From NCBI GenBank assembly GCA_021775095.1, contig JAJFII010000033.1, positions 1 to 64,000 on the forward strand: 64,000 nt of DNA, in the 5' to 3' direction. Each line of letters opens with the position of its first letter. Position 1 is the stretch's first letter. The translations under genes and the position numbers were made by a program. Source of the stretch: Rhodospirillales bacterium (GTDB taxonomy: Bacteria > Pseudomonadota > Alphaproteobacteria > Rhodospirillales > Casp-alpha2). Below are positions 1 through 8,365 of this stretch, piece after piece. A model generated the notes under the pieces. The model was given only the letters and a program-made list of their open reading frames with translations. It was not told the origin of the DNA and did not search any database.

Positions 1-972
1 GAAATCCTCTGCGAAAAACTTGTTCCGACTGAACCGCATGATATTCATCACTACCTTGAAAAGAGTGGCCTTTCACTGGACCGCGTCGGCTTGGAGGCAA
101 GCAATCTTTCCATTTGGCTGCACCGCGAGCTTTCAAGCTTGGACGACAACATTATAGGCATCGAAACCCGTCACGCAAAAGCTGCAATGGCAGCACTGAA
201 CGTCAAGACTGACAAGAATGACGCACGCGGCATCTCTCACATGGTGCGCACCGGATGGTACAAATCCGTGCACGTGAAAAGCGATATGAAGCAGAGACTT
301 AAAATGCTCATTAATAATCGTATGTGTCTCGTAAACCGGCACGTTACTATTGAAAGCCCGATAAGAGGCACACTAAAATTTTTCGGTATGAAAGTTGGTG
401 AAATAAGCCGGCAAAGTTACGAAAACCGAGTCCGCGACTTAATCGCTGGTGACGGCGAACTCGAAATTGCCATTTCTCCACTATTGGAAGTGCGCGCGCT
501 CATTATGATACACACAAGGGCGCTGGACAAACTTCTGATGATCGCGGCAAGGAATGACCCGATCTGCCATCACCTCATGTCAGCCCCTGGCGTTGGCCCA
601 TTAACAGCCCTGCTATTCAAGGCGAATATCGATGATCCCACCCGCTTTCGAAAATCAAAGGAAGTGGCTGTTCGGTTAGGGCTGACTCCCAGGAAATATG
701 CGTCTGGTGAAGTTGACTACAACGGAAGAATAACAATATACGGCGATCATCTTCTCAGGAACCACCTATACGAAGCTGCCGCAGTCGTGTTGAGAAAATC
801 CACACCAAAGAATTCATTGAAAAAATGGGGCCTCCAGATCTCAAAGAGAGGCGGCGTCAAGAAAGCCCGTGTAGCAGTAGCCAGCAAATTGTCGGTGATC
901 CTGCACAAAATGTGGGTTAACCGCCAAGAGTTCCAATGGGGGATAGAAGCCAACTCTGAGCGGGTCGCATAA
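1..972 (+). CDS. IS110-family transposase, 5' end cut by window edge
   Basis: The reading frame is open from base 1, so the start lies outside the window; 323 codons are visible. This is a DEDD-type recombinase/transposase acting on circular IS110 intermediates. Visible hallmarks are the N-terminal RuvC-like residues (E in VGLEAS, the paired acidic residues in KTDKNDARG) and the C-terminal Transposase_20 region beginning APGVGPLTA and continuing through a serine-bearing segment (RKYASGEVDYNGRI). The extreme C-terminus, with its lysine/arginine-rich GGVKKARVAVA stretch, is intact and there is no internal stop. The family assignment is firm. Whether the element is active cannot be judged without the left end. 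Confidence 0.93.
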   Translation, partial: EILCEKLVPTEPHDIHHYLEKSGLSLDRVGLEASNLSIWLHRELSSLDDNIIGIETRHAKAAMAALNVKTDKNDARGISHMVRTGWYKSVHVKSDMKQRLKMLINNRMCLVNRHVTIESPIRGTLKFFGMKVGEISRQSYENRVRDLIAGDGELEIAISPLLEVRALIMIHTRALDKLLMIAARNDPICHHLMSAPGVGPLTALLFKANIDDPTRFRKSKEVAVRLGLTPRKYASGEVDYNGRITIYGDHLLRNHLYEAAAVVLRKSTPKNSLKKWGLQISKRGGVKKARVAVASKLSVILHKMWVNRQEFQWGIEANSERVA

Positions 973-978
973 AGCTAT

Positions 979-1004
979 ATCGCGTTCTCTGTGAGCAACG
1001 CGAT
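979..1004 (+). other. Perfect 8-bp stem-loop in the IS110 3' tail
   Basis: ATCGCGTT (979-986) and AACGCGAT (997-1004) pair perfectly around a 10-nt loop, starting 6 nt after the transposase stop. IS110/IS1111 relatives encode guide (bridge/seek) RNAs in their non-coding ends, so this hairpin could belong to such an RNA or act as a transcription stop. No T-run follows it, which argues against a classical terminator. Confidence 0.45.
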
Positions 1005-1363
1005 GTGAGAGTCCGGGAGGACGGAAGTCGAGGCGATAGCGTGGGACGCCCCCGATAGACAGCATCTGAATTGTACTACGTGTTGCGGATTGCTGCGCCT
1101 CAACTTTTCGAACTTCATCCTGTGCCATTGAGAATGAGCACGTAGAGAGGGAAGAACGCCCCTGGATAAATATAAGGTTCAAACCACTTGTGGAACACAG
1201 TGGAAACGATTTGACACGGCCTAAACAGGTCATATTTTGACAAGGTAATGGACTGCCACTCGTGTTTGTCCGTTACTGTACGCAATGCGTCCGCGAACTT
1301 TGGGTCGACATTTCGGCAGTGTTTGACCCAAGGCGGACATTTCTCAGAGCAAGATGACAATAT

Positions 1364-1393
1364 ATCCATATAAAGCCAAATCCATATAAAGCC
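1364..1393. repeat. Near-perfect tandem 16-bp repeat in non-coding DNA
   Basis: ATCCATATAAAGCC occurs at 1364-1377 and again at 1380-1393 with a 2-nt spacer. The surrounding stretch from about 1071 to 1575 holds no gene I can support on either strand. Short reading frames there lack ribosome sites and recognisable motifs. Confidence 0.7.
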
Positions 1394-1575
1394 GATATGC
1401 GAGAATTCTTTGGGATTGGACCTGCTCCAGCCCGCTTAGTGGCCTCATTTGAACGTATTTGAGAATGTTTTTTTATGATCCACAATAACATGTCGTCTGT
1501 ATTTGAGCACGGACCTTGATTTATTGGGACCGACATAGACATCTGTAATAAAAAAATCTGCCTTGTGCATGGTCG

Positions 1576-3129
1576 TTAGTCAGGCAAGCCCGCCTCTCTC
1601 AACCCCTCGACCAGGCGCGCCATGTGTTTAGGGTTGGCGTAGGGAAATTGTTGCCCAAGACCAGAGACGGTCGCTCCGGGAATGCGCTTGCGAATTTCCA
1701 CACCGGCCTGCTGGGCACCCGCCGAATCTCCCGCGGCCGTCCGGGTAGCAGCTAGGAAGATATAAGTGATCGGAAAGTCCGGGGCCATCTTCCTGACAAT
1801 ATCCAGTTGCCTTTCCGCTTCATCGTATAGACCCATTTGAAGGTACATATTACCATAATTGATGAGGAAGTTACCATAATTGATGAGGAAGATTGGAGGA
1901 TAATGAGGATCCAGTTGCAAAGCGCGGCTCATGGGTTCGACAGACCGTTCGGGGTAGCCGCTGTAGATCAGTGTGGAGGCATACCACACATAGCCTTCGG
2001 CAAAATTCGGGTCGAGGCTAAGGGCCGTTTCATGCTCGGCGAGGGCCTCACCATGATTGCCACCCCACATTAACATCCAGCCCAGATAAGAATGAGACGC
2101 TGCCAAATTTGGATCGAGTTGCACAGCCCGTTCCGCATCAGCCAAAGCCGTACTCAACGAATCAGACACGTTGTTCCATTTGAAAAACCAGGCATGAAAC
2201 CGAATATAGGAACGAAGGGCATAAGCCCAGGCAAAATTAGGATCTAAAGCCAGTGCCTCATTAAGCAAATTACGCGCGTCTGCGTTGGCTTCCGGGCCCG
2301 GTTCCCGGTAACGAATGCGACCGCGCATAAACCAACTATGGGCCTCGGCGCTATCGGTATATTTATTGCGTAACCGTCGCTGTTCATCATTGGCCAGTTG
2401 AACTGAAAGAGCCGAGATAATCTTGCCTGTAATCTCGTCTTGCAGGTCAAAAACATCGTCCAGTGTGCCATCGTGATTTTCTGCCCACACGAGATGACCG
2501 CTGCCAAGATCCGTCAACTGGACGGTGATGCGAACCCGGTCGGCGGCCTTTCGAACGCTTCCCTGTAGGGCGAAGTCGACGCCGAGGTCCGCGCGCACCT
2601 TACCCGGCTCAATGGTTTTCTCCTTATAGAAAAAGGAAGAATTGCGGCCGATCACGATCAAGCCTGACAATTTTGAAAGACCAGTAATCAGATCCTCGGT
2701 TATGCCGTCGGCAAAGTACGCCTGTTCGCTATCATTGGAGAGATTATCGAATGGCAGAACAGCTATGGAGGGCTTGCCGGAAACGGAGGAGATTTTAAAC
2801 GGCTGTTCATTGCTTGTTGCCCTCTCGCTGACAACCGCCACAAATCGGAAACCCCGGCGCTGAAAAGTCTTGATCACGGCTTGGCGCTTCCCATCGTCGC
2901 CAATGGCCCGGCGAGCGGCATTGATCCGTGTATTGAGGGCGCTATCGGTAATAATTCGGCCGCCCCAGACCGCCGTGATCAACTCCTCCTTGGTGACTAC
3001 CCGGTCGCGGTTCTCGATCAGATAGGCCAATAGGCTGAATACTTGCGGCTCGAGGTTTATTGGTTCGTCATTTTGTCTGAGTTCCAGACCCTCGAGATGG
3101 AGTGAAAAATCGCCAAACCAATAAACCAC
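1576..3129 (-). CDS. Winged-helix / TolB-like / TPR regulator (CadC-type)
   Basis: Predicted transcriptional regulator of about 517 aa. It has an OmpR/CadC-type winged-helix domain (residues about 3-100, with the typical LEPQVFSLLAYLIENRDRVVT segment), a TolB/adenylate-cyclase-associated region (about 117-255, opening KPSIAVLPF), and TPR repeats to the C-terminus. No membrane segment separates the domains, unlike classical CadC. The frame stays open to 3303, but that would overlap the divergent hemerythrin gene. A GTG directly before VYWFGDFSL fits the usual start of this domain, so I place the start at 3129 (moderate certainty). One TPR carries a 7-residue duplication caused by a 21-bp tandem repeat. 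The target genes are unknown. Confidence 0.85.
   Translation of the reverse strand: MVYWFGDFSLHLEGLELRQNDEPINLEPQVFSLLAYLIENRDRVVTKEELITAVWGGRIITDSALNTRINAARRAIGDDGKRQAVIKTFQRRGFRFVAVVSERATSNEQPFKISSVSGKPSIAVLPFDNLSNDSEQAYFADGITEDLITGLSKLSGLIVIGRNSSFFYKEKTIEPGKVRADLGVDFALQGSVRKAADRVRITVQLTDLGSGHLVWAENHDGTLDDVFDLQDEITGKIISALSVQLANDEQRRLRNKYTDSAEAHSWFMRGRIRYREPGPEANADARNLLNEALALDPNFAWAYALRSYIRFHAWFFKWNNVSDSLSTALADAERAVQLDPNLAASHSYLGWMLMWGGNHGEALAEHETALSLDPNFAEGYVWYASTLIYSGYPERSVEPMSRALQLDPHYPPIFLINYGNFLINYGNMYLQMGLYDEAERQLDIVRKMAPDFPITYIFLAATRTAAGDSAGAQQAGVEIRKRIPGATVSGLGQQFPYANPKHMARLVEGLREAGLPD
1850..1891. repeat. Perfect 21-bp tandem duplication inside the TPR regulator
   Basis: Bases 1850-1870 are repeated exactly at 1871-1891. 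On the coding strand this duplicates seven residues (reading FLINYGN twice) inside a TPR, breaking the 34-residue period without breaking the frame. It looks like recent replication slippage. Confidence 0.9.
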
Positions 3130-3280
3130 ACGTGCCCCAGTGCTAATTTCTGACTTCTGTCGGCATAGTAAGAACAAAACAAGGAGTTCTGAACAGAAAA
3201 AAAAGCCTTTCTTCAAGAAATAAGCTGCGGGAGGGGCCAGATTTAGGATGGGTTTAACCATTCTGATAGGGGAAAACAAA

Positions 3281-3949
3281 ATGCAAAACAGCCAAGTCGA
3301 CATTTATGCCGAAGTGCACAAGGGGCTACGCCGCGAGTTGGGCATCTGGTTAGGACGGATGGGCAGTCTTGATGCGGAAAATTCCCAGGAAATCGCAAAG
3401 GCCAATTTGGCGTTTACTGTATTGTCAACAATGCTAACCACCCATGCCAATCATGAAGAGCGATGGATCCATCCCCTGCTGATCGTTTGTGCGCCAGAAC
3501 TTGTGTCAGATCTTGAGCGTGAACATCGCCAACTTGAACGCCTGTTTGACGCTGTCGTCGACGCCTTTGATCAACTCAAAAATGGTAACCACGATGCACC
3601 ATGGGCGTTTCAGCAAATCCTCTATCGAAAATTTGCCAGTTTTTGCGGGCACTATATAGTCCATATGGGACGCGAAGAAGATGAAGCCATGCCTGCACTG
3701 CAAAAGGCACACAGTGATCAGGAGTTGCTTGTTCTGTCCGCCGAGATTCGGGGATCAACACCGCCTCAGGAAATGGGAATCTTCCTGACCGCCATGATTC
3801 CCGCGATGAATTTGGAAGAACGAGTTCGGATGGCAGGTGGCATGAAGGCCAATGCTCCAAAAGAAGCCTTTGAAGGGTTCTGCGCGCTTACTTCAGAGGT
3901 CCTGAATAAAGACGACTGGGCCGCCATCTGCAAGCGAGTTAGCATCTAA
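3281..3949 (+). CDS. Hemerythrin-like (HHE) di-iron domain protein
   Basis: A soluble 222-aa protein. Histidines and acids are placed as in HHE/hemerythrin four-helix bundles: H13; H55, H58 and E59 in THANHEERWIHP; H64; H82 in EREHRQLE; and H124/H128 followed by REEDE. Such proteins bind O2 or NO at a di-iron site or serve in iron or nitrosative stress. The start is the ATG at 3281 because GGGGA lies 8 nt upstream; the earlier in-frame ATG at 3248 has no such site. The gene is transcribed away from the wHTH-TPR regulator, which may control it. The C-terminal about 80 residues have no motif I recognise. Function beyond metal or gas binding is inference. Confidence 0.82.
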   Translation: MQNSQVDIYAEVHKGLRRELGIWLGRMGSLDAENSQEIAKANLAFTVLSTMLTTHANHEERWIHPLLIVCAPELVSDLEREHRQLERLFDAVVDAFDQLKNGNHDAPWAFQQILYRKFASFCGHYIVHMGREEDEAMPALQKAHSDQELLVLSAEIRGSTPPQEMGIFLTAMIPAMNLEERVRMAGGMKANAPKEAFEGFCALTSEVLNKDDWAAICKRVSI

Positions 3950-4272
3950 CTCCTCGCAGCAAGCACTGCAATCCTGCGAAAGATTAGAGTTTTCCGCTTT
4001 TGGCCTTCCCCGCGCAATACCACCCTCACCTATTCCGCCTGAATACCAAGGAGAGGCTGGATATTTGGAGATTTCAAACGTAATTCATGAAAATTTTGGC
4101 TGCAGATATACAGATACCGGACGGCATTCTATCGCCTGCGGATCGGCAGCACATGACCCAAACCGGACCTTTTTTAGTTCCAAAGCGGTTCCGAAAATCC
4201 ACGTGTTGGTAGGCTGGCGTTCCATTGTCATGGGGGTTGGAATTTGGTGAATTTTGCAAATAGCTCCATTTG

Positions 4273-4286
4273 TTGATCTAGATCAC
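4273..4286. promoter_or_regulatory. FNR/CRP-family box upstream of the cytochrome c gene
   Basis: TTGATCTAGATCAC matches the anaerobox consensus TTGAT-N4-ATCAA at 9 of 10 half-site positions. Its centre (4279.5) would be -41.5 for a start at about 4321, where GATAGT (4309-4314) could be the -10. The rest of 3950-4369 contains no gene I can support. Confidence 0.7.
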
Positions 4287-4369
4287 AGCGCTTTTCCAAA
4301 ATTGTTGGGATAGTTAATTGGGAAATTTCCCTTCTTTACATTTCTCCAAAATTGAAAAGGGATATGAAC

Positions 4370-5152
4370 ATGGCTCTTCAAAAAACATCAATATTTGTCG
4401 CCATTATGATGGTGACCATGGGTTGGCCTTCCGACCAATCCCAAGCTTCGGACCGGGATGAGTCCTATCACAAGGACTTCATCTATGGTGTTCCCGCCGA
4501 CGCGAGCGAAGCTTGGATGATCACCTCCGGCGGTCGAATATACGACAATTGGTACAAAGCTCTTGATATGGAAGAGCCGGAAGGCACCCACAAGTCGTGG
4601 CCAGCGTCAAACACCAAGAAGAAAGGTGCTGTGACATGGCGCTGTAAATCTTGTCACGGTTGGGACTTCGCAGGCAAAGACGGAGCGTATGCCAAAGGCT
4701 CCTACAAGACTGGTATTACCGGCGTAAGAAGTTTTGAGAGTAAAGACCCGAAAGCACTTCTCACGGTCTTGAGGGATGCGACTCACGGCTTTACCACCGA
4801 TATGATTCCCGACGATGCGGCGATGAGAATCGGAACGCTTCTCTCGAAAGGGCAATACGATACCAATGCCTTTATTGCACCAGACAAAAACGTGACGGGG
4901 AATATCGAGCGTGGTAAAGCCGTTTTTCAAACTATTTGCGCCGCCTGCCATGGTTTCGATGGGAAGGCATTGAATTGGGGTGATGAGAAGGAACCTGGAT
5001 ATGTTGGTACAGAAGCCAAAGGCAATCCTTGGGAGACCGTGTTCAAGGCTCGCCATGGACATCCAGGAGTTGAGATGGTTGGGTTAGCGGGTCTCCCGAT
5101 GAGCACGTCGATTGATTTGCTTGCCTATCTAAGGACACTGCCAGCGAAATAG
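4370..5152 (+). CDS. Secreted di-haem cytochrome c
   Basis: A 260-aa exported electron carrier. It has an N-terminal signal peptide (hydrophobic residues 8-19, cleavage probably after SQA near residue 27), then two c-type haem sites: CKSCH (92-96) in the first domain and CAACH (190-194) in the second, a class I cytochrome c fold. It would act in the periplasm, passing electrons between a quinol- or substrate-oxidising enzyme and an oxidase or reductase. The ATG at 4370 is preferred over the TTG at 4352 and the ATG at 4364 because AAAAGGG lies 8 nt before it. A near-consensus FNR box lies about 90 nt upstream and a strong hairpin follows, so it is probably a single-gene transcript induced at low oxygen or by NO. 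The partner enzyme is not evident nearby. Confidence 0.88.
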   Translation: MALQKTSIFVAIMMVTMGWPSDQSQASDRDESYHKDFIYGVPADASEAWMITSGGRIYDNWYKALDMEEPEGTHKSWPASNTKKKGAVTWRCKSCHGWDFAGKDGAYAKGSYKTGITGVRSFESKDPKALLTVLRDATHGFTTDMIPDDAAMRIGTLLSKGQYDTNAFIAPDKNVTGNIERGKAVFQTICAACHGFDGKALNWGDEKEPGYVGTEAKGNPWETVFKARHGHPGVEMVGLAGLPMSTSIDLLAYLRTLPAK

Positions 5153-5176
5153 TTCGTTGACGAAGTCAACATTGTT

Positions 5177-5209
5177 AAGCGGAGGCGGTGGTGATCACCG
5201 TCTCCGTTT
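5177..5209 (+). terminator. Intrinsic terminator-like hairpin after cytochrome c
   Basis: A 14-bp stem (5177-5190 with 5196-5209, two G-U pairs) closes a 5-nt loop and ends in CGTTT. It sits 24 nt after the stop codon. Confidence 0.7.
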
Positions 5210-5475
5210 CACGCGTTAGCATATGCAGATTTTTCATCTATCTTGCGGGTTAGTCTCTTCAAGTAAGGAAGCCCAAAAACGAGTTCCGACATTCCCCAAC
5301 TTCCGTTCATGGCCCTTCTCGCTCCTAGAATTCGCTCACGCTTCGCGACCGTAACTGTGGCATAACCGGACATCGAGCGGCTAAAACATTCAATTTTTCA
5401 GAGAAATATATCTCACTTGACAAAAATTCATACTTAAAGGGTTTCCCGTTCCGGCTCGGGCGACGTTAATGTCGT

Positions 5476-5580
5476 TCAAAGCCCCGCAAGCAAGGGCCTC
5501 AATTCGCCACATTGCCCCTTGAGTTGGTTGACCACACTCAGAACTTCCTTCGACTTCCTGCCGATATCGCCGATGCCATC
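5476..5580 (-). pseudogene. Possible relic of a chemoreceptor C-terminus
   Basis: The minus strand reads IGDIGRKSKEVLSVVNQLKG and then GELRPLLAGL before a stop at 5476. This resembles the final helix of methyl-accepting proteins, but no start, signalling hairpin or continuous upstream frame is present. The other 5210-5864 sequence shows only short frames without support. Low confidence. Confidence 0.28.
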
Positions 5581-5864
5581 TCGGTCGCTTCGAACGGTTG
5601 AAGTATATCTCGTGTGGTCGTCTTTGCCGGCGTCGATCGAAGGCCCTGCTCAATGGATCCAAAATCATCGGTTAAAGCACTTTTTCGCGACGCCGCGAGA
5701 GCTTCGAGCTTTCCGAAGGTCGCTTCCTGCAAGGCCGAACACCCCATTGACCTCTGAACAAAAAGTTTCAAAGGAGTCGCGATGGCTCCTCTTGCACGCT
5801 TTTCCAGGCCGCGTCATACTTTGATCAAGCGTGGAATACCACGGACGTTCAATACGGGAGATAT

Positions 5865-7661
5865 ATGATGACACCCCCCACACCGACCCAACAGATAACC
5901 GACTGGCTGTCGGCTCTGGACGCAGCGCTATCAGCGAAAGACGGCGATCGGGCCGCAGCCCTGTTTGCCGAGGATTGTTATTGGCGCGATTTGGTTATCT
6001 TTACCTGGAACCTTAAAACCTTTGAGGGCCGCGCTGACATTTCGAAAATGCTGCACCACGTTTTGCAAGACGTGACGCCCGACCGCTGGGCTCTGGAGGG
6101 TGAGGCAAGCGAGAGTGACGGGACCTGCGAAGGTTGGATATCCTTCGAAACCGGCGTTGCCCGCGGATATGGCCATGTCCGTTTGAAAAACGGCAAATGC
6201 TGGACTTTGCTAACCACAATGCGGGAACTCATTGGATATGAGGAAAATAAAGGACGCCGCCGGGAAACCGGTGCTGTTCATGGTGTTGTTCCCGGACGGA
6301 AATCCTGGCTCGAATTAAAAACCGAACGCGAATCCCGACTTGGCTACGAAGATCAACCCTATTGCCTGATCGTCGGCGGTGGCCAGGGTGGTATTGCGTT
6401 GGGTGCCCGGTTGCGACGTCTTGGTGTTCCAACGCTTATTGTCGAATCCAATCCCCGTGCCGGCGACAGTTGGCGCAAACGTTACCGGTCGCTGTGTTTG
6501 CATGATCCGGTTTGGTATGACCACCTGCCCTATCTGCCCTTTCCCGATGACTGGCCGGTATTCGCCCCCAAAGACAAGATTGGCGACTGGCTTGAAGCTT
6601 ACGTCAAAATCATGGAATTAAATTACTGGACGTCGTCGATGTGTAAATCTGCATCCTTCGACCAAACAACCGGTGAATGGACTGTTGAAGTTGTGCGGAG
6701 CGGCAAAACCGTCATTCTCAAACCCAAACAGCTGGTATTGGCAACCGGAATGTCTGGTGTCCCTCACATGCCCGAGTTGCCAGGTTCTGACGGGTTTCAG
6801 GGGACTCTTGTTCATTCTTCTGGGCACCGCGGCAGTGATGGATATGAAGGAAAAAACTGTGTCGTCGTCGGTTCCAATAATTCAGCCCACGACATCGCCT
6901 CTGACCTGTGGGAAAATGGTGCCAACGTAACGATGGTTCAACGCTCATCCACTCATGTTTCCAAATCGGAAACGTTAATGGAGTTGGCAACCTATCCCCT
7001 CTATTCAGAAGATGCCATGGAAAGGGGTATCACCACCGAAAAAGCCGATATGATTGCAGCTTCCGTTCCTTATCGGCTCATGGGCGATTTTCAAAAACCA
7101 ATTTATGAACAAATGAAAATTCGTGATAAAGATTTTTACGATAAACTGCGAGGCGCAGGATTCCTATTGGATTTTGGCGACGACGAGAGTGGTTTGTTTA
7201 TGAAATACATGCGCCGCGGTTCGGGATATTACATTGACGTTGGCGCTTCACAGCTGATTATAAATGGTGACATCAAATTAAAATCCGGCCAAGTCTCTTC
7301 ATTAACTCCTCATGCGGTTAAACTGGAAAATGGTGACGAACTTGCTGCCGACCTGGTGGTGTGCGCAACCGGTTATGGGTCGATGAACGGTTGGGCTGAA
7401 AAGCTCATTAGCAAGGAAGTTGCCGATAAGGTCGGCAAAGTCTGGGGTTTGGGTTCGGCGACAATTAAGGACCCCGGCCCGTGGGAGGGAGAACCACGCA
7501 ATATGTGGAAACCAACCCATCAAACGGCGTTGTGGTTCCATGGCGGTAACCTGCACCAGTCGCGGCATTATTCGAAATATCTTTCGTTTCAATTAAAGGC
7601 CAGAATGGAAGGTATACCGACGCCGGTATATGCGCTGCAAGAGGTAAATCACAAATGCTGA
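5865..7661 (+). CDS. Flavin-containing monooxygenase with N-terminal NTF2-like domain
   Basis: A cytoplasmic 598-aa NAD(P)H- and FAD-dependent oxidoreductase of the CzcO/FMO/Baeyer-Villiger type. Residues about 5-130 are a SnoaL/NTF2-like domain (ALFAEDCYWRDLVIFTWN). The FAD Rossmann motif GGGQGGIALGARL starts near residue 168 and is followed by the FMO-like SWRKRYRSLCLHDPVWYDHL. A second nucleotide-binding motif, VVGSNNSAHDIASDL, binds NADPH. The start is one of two adjacent ATGs, with GGGAGA just upstream. The gene lies 81 nt before the split nitrile hydratase genes on the same strand, so the two may share a catabolic route. The natural substrate cannot be read from sequence. Confidence 0.85.
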   Translation: MMTPPTPTQQITDWLSALDAALSAKDGDRAAALFAEDCYWRDLVIFTWNLKTFEGRADISKMLHHVLQDVTPDRWALEGEASESDGTCEGWISFETGVARGYGHVRLKNGKCWTLLTTMRELIGYEENKGRRRETGAVHGVVPGRKSWLELKTERESRLGYEDQPYCLIVGGGQGGIALGARLRRLGVPTLIVESNPRAGDSWRKRYRSLCLHDPVWYDHLPYLPFPDDWPVFAPKDKIGDWLEAYVKIMELNYWTSSMCKSASFDQTTGEWTVEVVRSGKTVILKPKQLVLATGMSGVPHMPELPGSDGFQGTLVHSSGHRGSDGYEGKNCVVVGSNNSAHDIASDLWENGANVTMVQRSSTHVSKSETLMELATYPLYSEDAMERGITTEKADMIAASVPYRLMGDFQKPIYEQMKIRDKDFYDKLRGAGFLLDFGDDESGLFMKYMRRGSGYYIDVGASQLIINGDIKLKSGQVSSLTPHAVKLENGDELAADLVVCATGYGSMNGWAEKLISKEVADKVGKVWGLGSATIKDPGPWEGEPRNMWKPTHQTALWFHGGNLHQSRHYSKYLSFQLKARMEGIPTPVYALQEVNHKC

Positions 7662-7742
7662 TTTCTATAAAATGATCACGTCGCGATCTTGAAGCACCGG
7701 TTATTCCATGCCAGCCTGTACGAACTTATTGGGGAGATAAAA

Positions 7743-8075
7743 ATGGTACTGCGAAGACACCACGATATGGGTGGCCTGGAAGCGGGCGCTGTTGAACAGG
7801 GAGAGCATGAGTATGGTCCCTGGGAAAAACGCACAGACGCTATCATGCGGCTTGTCTCCGATAAAAAACGCAAAATCATGAGCGTTGATGAACTGCGTCG
7901 CGGCATTGAGGAGATCGGGCCAAATGTTTATGACGAAATGAGTTATTACGAACGATGGATCACTTCAATTACCAATAACCTGCTGGAAAAAGGCGTGATC
8001 AGCGTTGATGAATTGGGGCGCAAAATGGCGCAAATTGAGCAACGATGGCGGCAACAGGGCGCAACCAAGCCATGA
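7743..8075 (+). CDS. Nitrile hydratase beta N-terminal half / thiocyanate hydrolase beta-like subunit
   Basis: A 110-aa protein equivalent to the N-terminal half of a nitrile hydratase beta subunit. Visible features are HHDMGGLEAG, GPWEKRTDAIM, then the helical region IEEIGPNVYDEMSYYERWITSI with LLEKGVISVDEL. In thiocyanate hydrolase (scnBAC) this half is a separate subunit, and the order here (N-half, C-half, metal subunit) is the same. The ATG at 7743 is chosen because GGGGAG precedes it by 6 nt; the longer frame from 7689 has no such site. The stop overlaps the next start by 4 nt (ATGA), which implies translational coupling and equal stoichiometry. Confidence 0.85.
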   Translation: MVLRRHHDMGGLEAGAVEQGEHEYGPWEKRTDAIMRLVSDKKRKIMSVDELRRGIEEIGPNVYDEMSYYERWITSITNNLLEKGVISVDELGRKMAQIEQRWRQQGATKP

Positions 8076-8365
8076 GTTATTCTGTCGGTGATACGGTTGC
8101 CGTCCGCCGGGCCTTCCCCCCGGGACATGTACGCACGCCCTATTTTATCCGCGGCAAAACCGGGATCGTCGATCAGGTGGTTGGTGCCTTTTGTAATCCG
8201 GAAGAGTTAGCCTACGGGCACGTCGATACGGAACCCCTAACGCTGTACCGCGTGCGCTTTAACCAGCTCGACCTGTGGGTTGATTATGACGGGTCTAGTA
8301 GGGATTCCCTTATTGTTGATATTTACGAAAACTGGCTGGACGCACCGCGAGGAGACGCACCATGA
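8072..8365 (+). CDS. Nitrile hydratase beta C-terminal half / thiocyanate hydrolase alpha-like subunit
   Basis: A 97-aa protein with the SH3-like barrel of the nitrile hydratase beta C-terminus: GDTVAVRRAFPPGHVRTPYFIRG, then GKTGIVDQVVGAF, then LYRVRFNQLDLW and the terminal SLIVDIYENWLD. In ordinary nitrile hydratases this is fused to the preceding gene product; here the stop/start overlap ATGA splits them. It probably contributes to the substrate pocket at the interface with the cobalt subunit. It overlaps the next gene by 4 nt as well. Confidence 0.85.
   Translation: MSYSVGDTVAVRRAFPPGHVRTPYFIRGKTGIVDQVVGAFCNPEELAYGHVDTEPLTLYRVRFNQLDLWVDYDGSSRDSLIVDIYENWLDAPRGDAP

Larger units (their letters stand above)
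1..1070 (+). mobile_element. IS110-family insertion sequence, right part only
   Basis: The element carries the transposase above plus a short 3' non-coding tail. IS110 elements lack long terminal inverted repeats and usually leave no target duplication, so the right boundary cannot be fixed from sequence alone; 1070 is an estimate based on where structured tail sequence gives way to unremarkable sequence. Confidence 0.5.

Noticed and set aside
1115-1542. Minus-strand frames of 84 and 89 codons
   Set aside because: No ribosome site, no known motif and overlapping frames; likely chance open frames in non-coding DNA next to the IS.
4087-4212. Short plus-strand peptide with IPDGILSP, resembling the CbiM N-terminus
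   Set aside because: Only about 41 codons, and nothing after the motif matches CbiM. Probably coincidence or an unidentifiable remnant.
5519-5824. 101-codon plus-strand frame
   Set aside because: No family resemblance and no ribosome site; antisense to a possible chemoreceptor relic.
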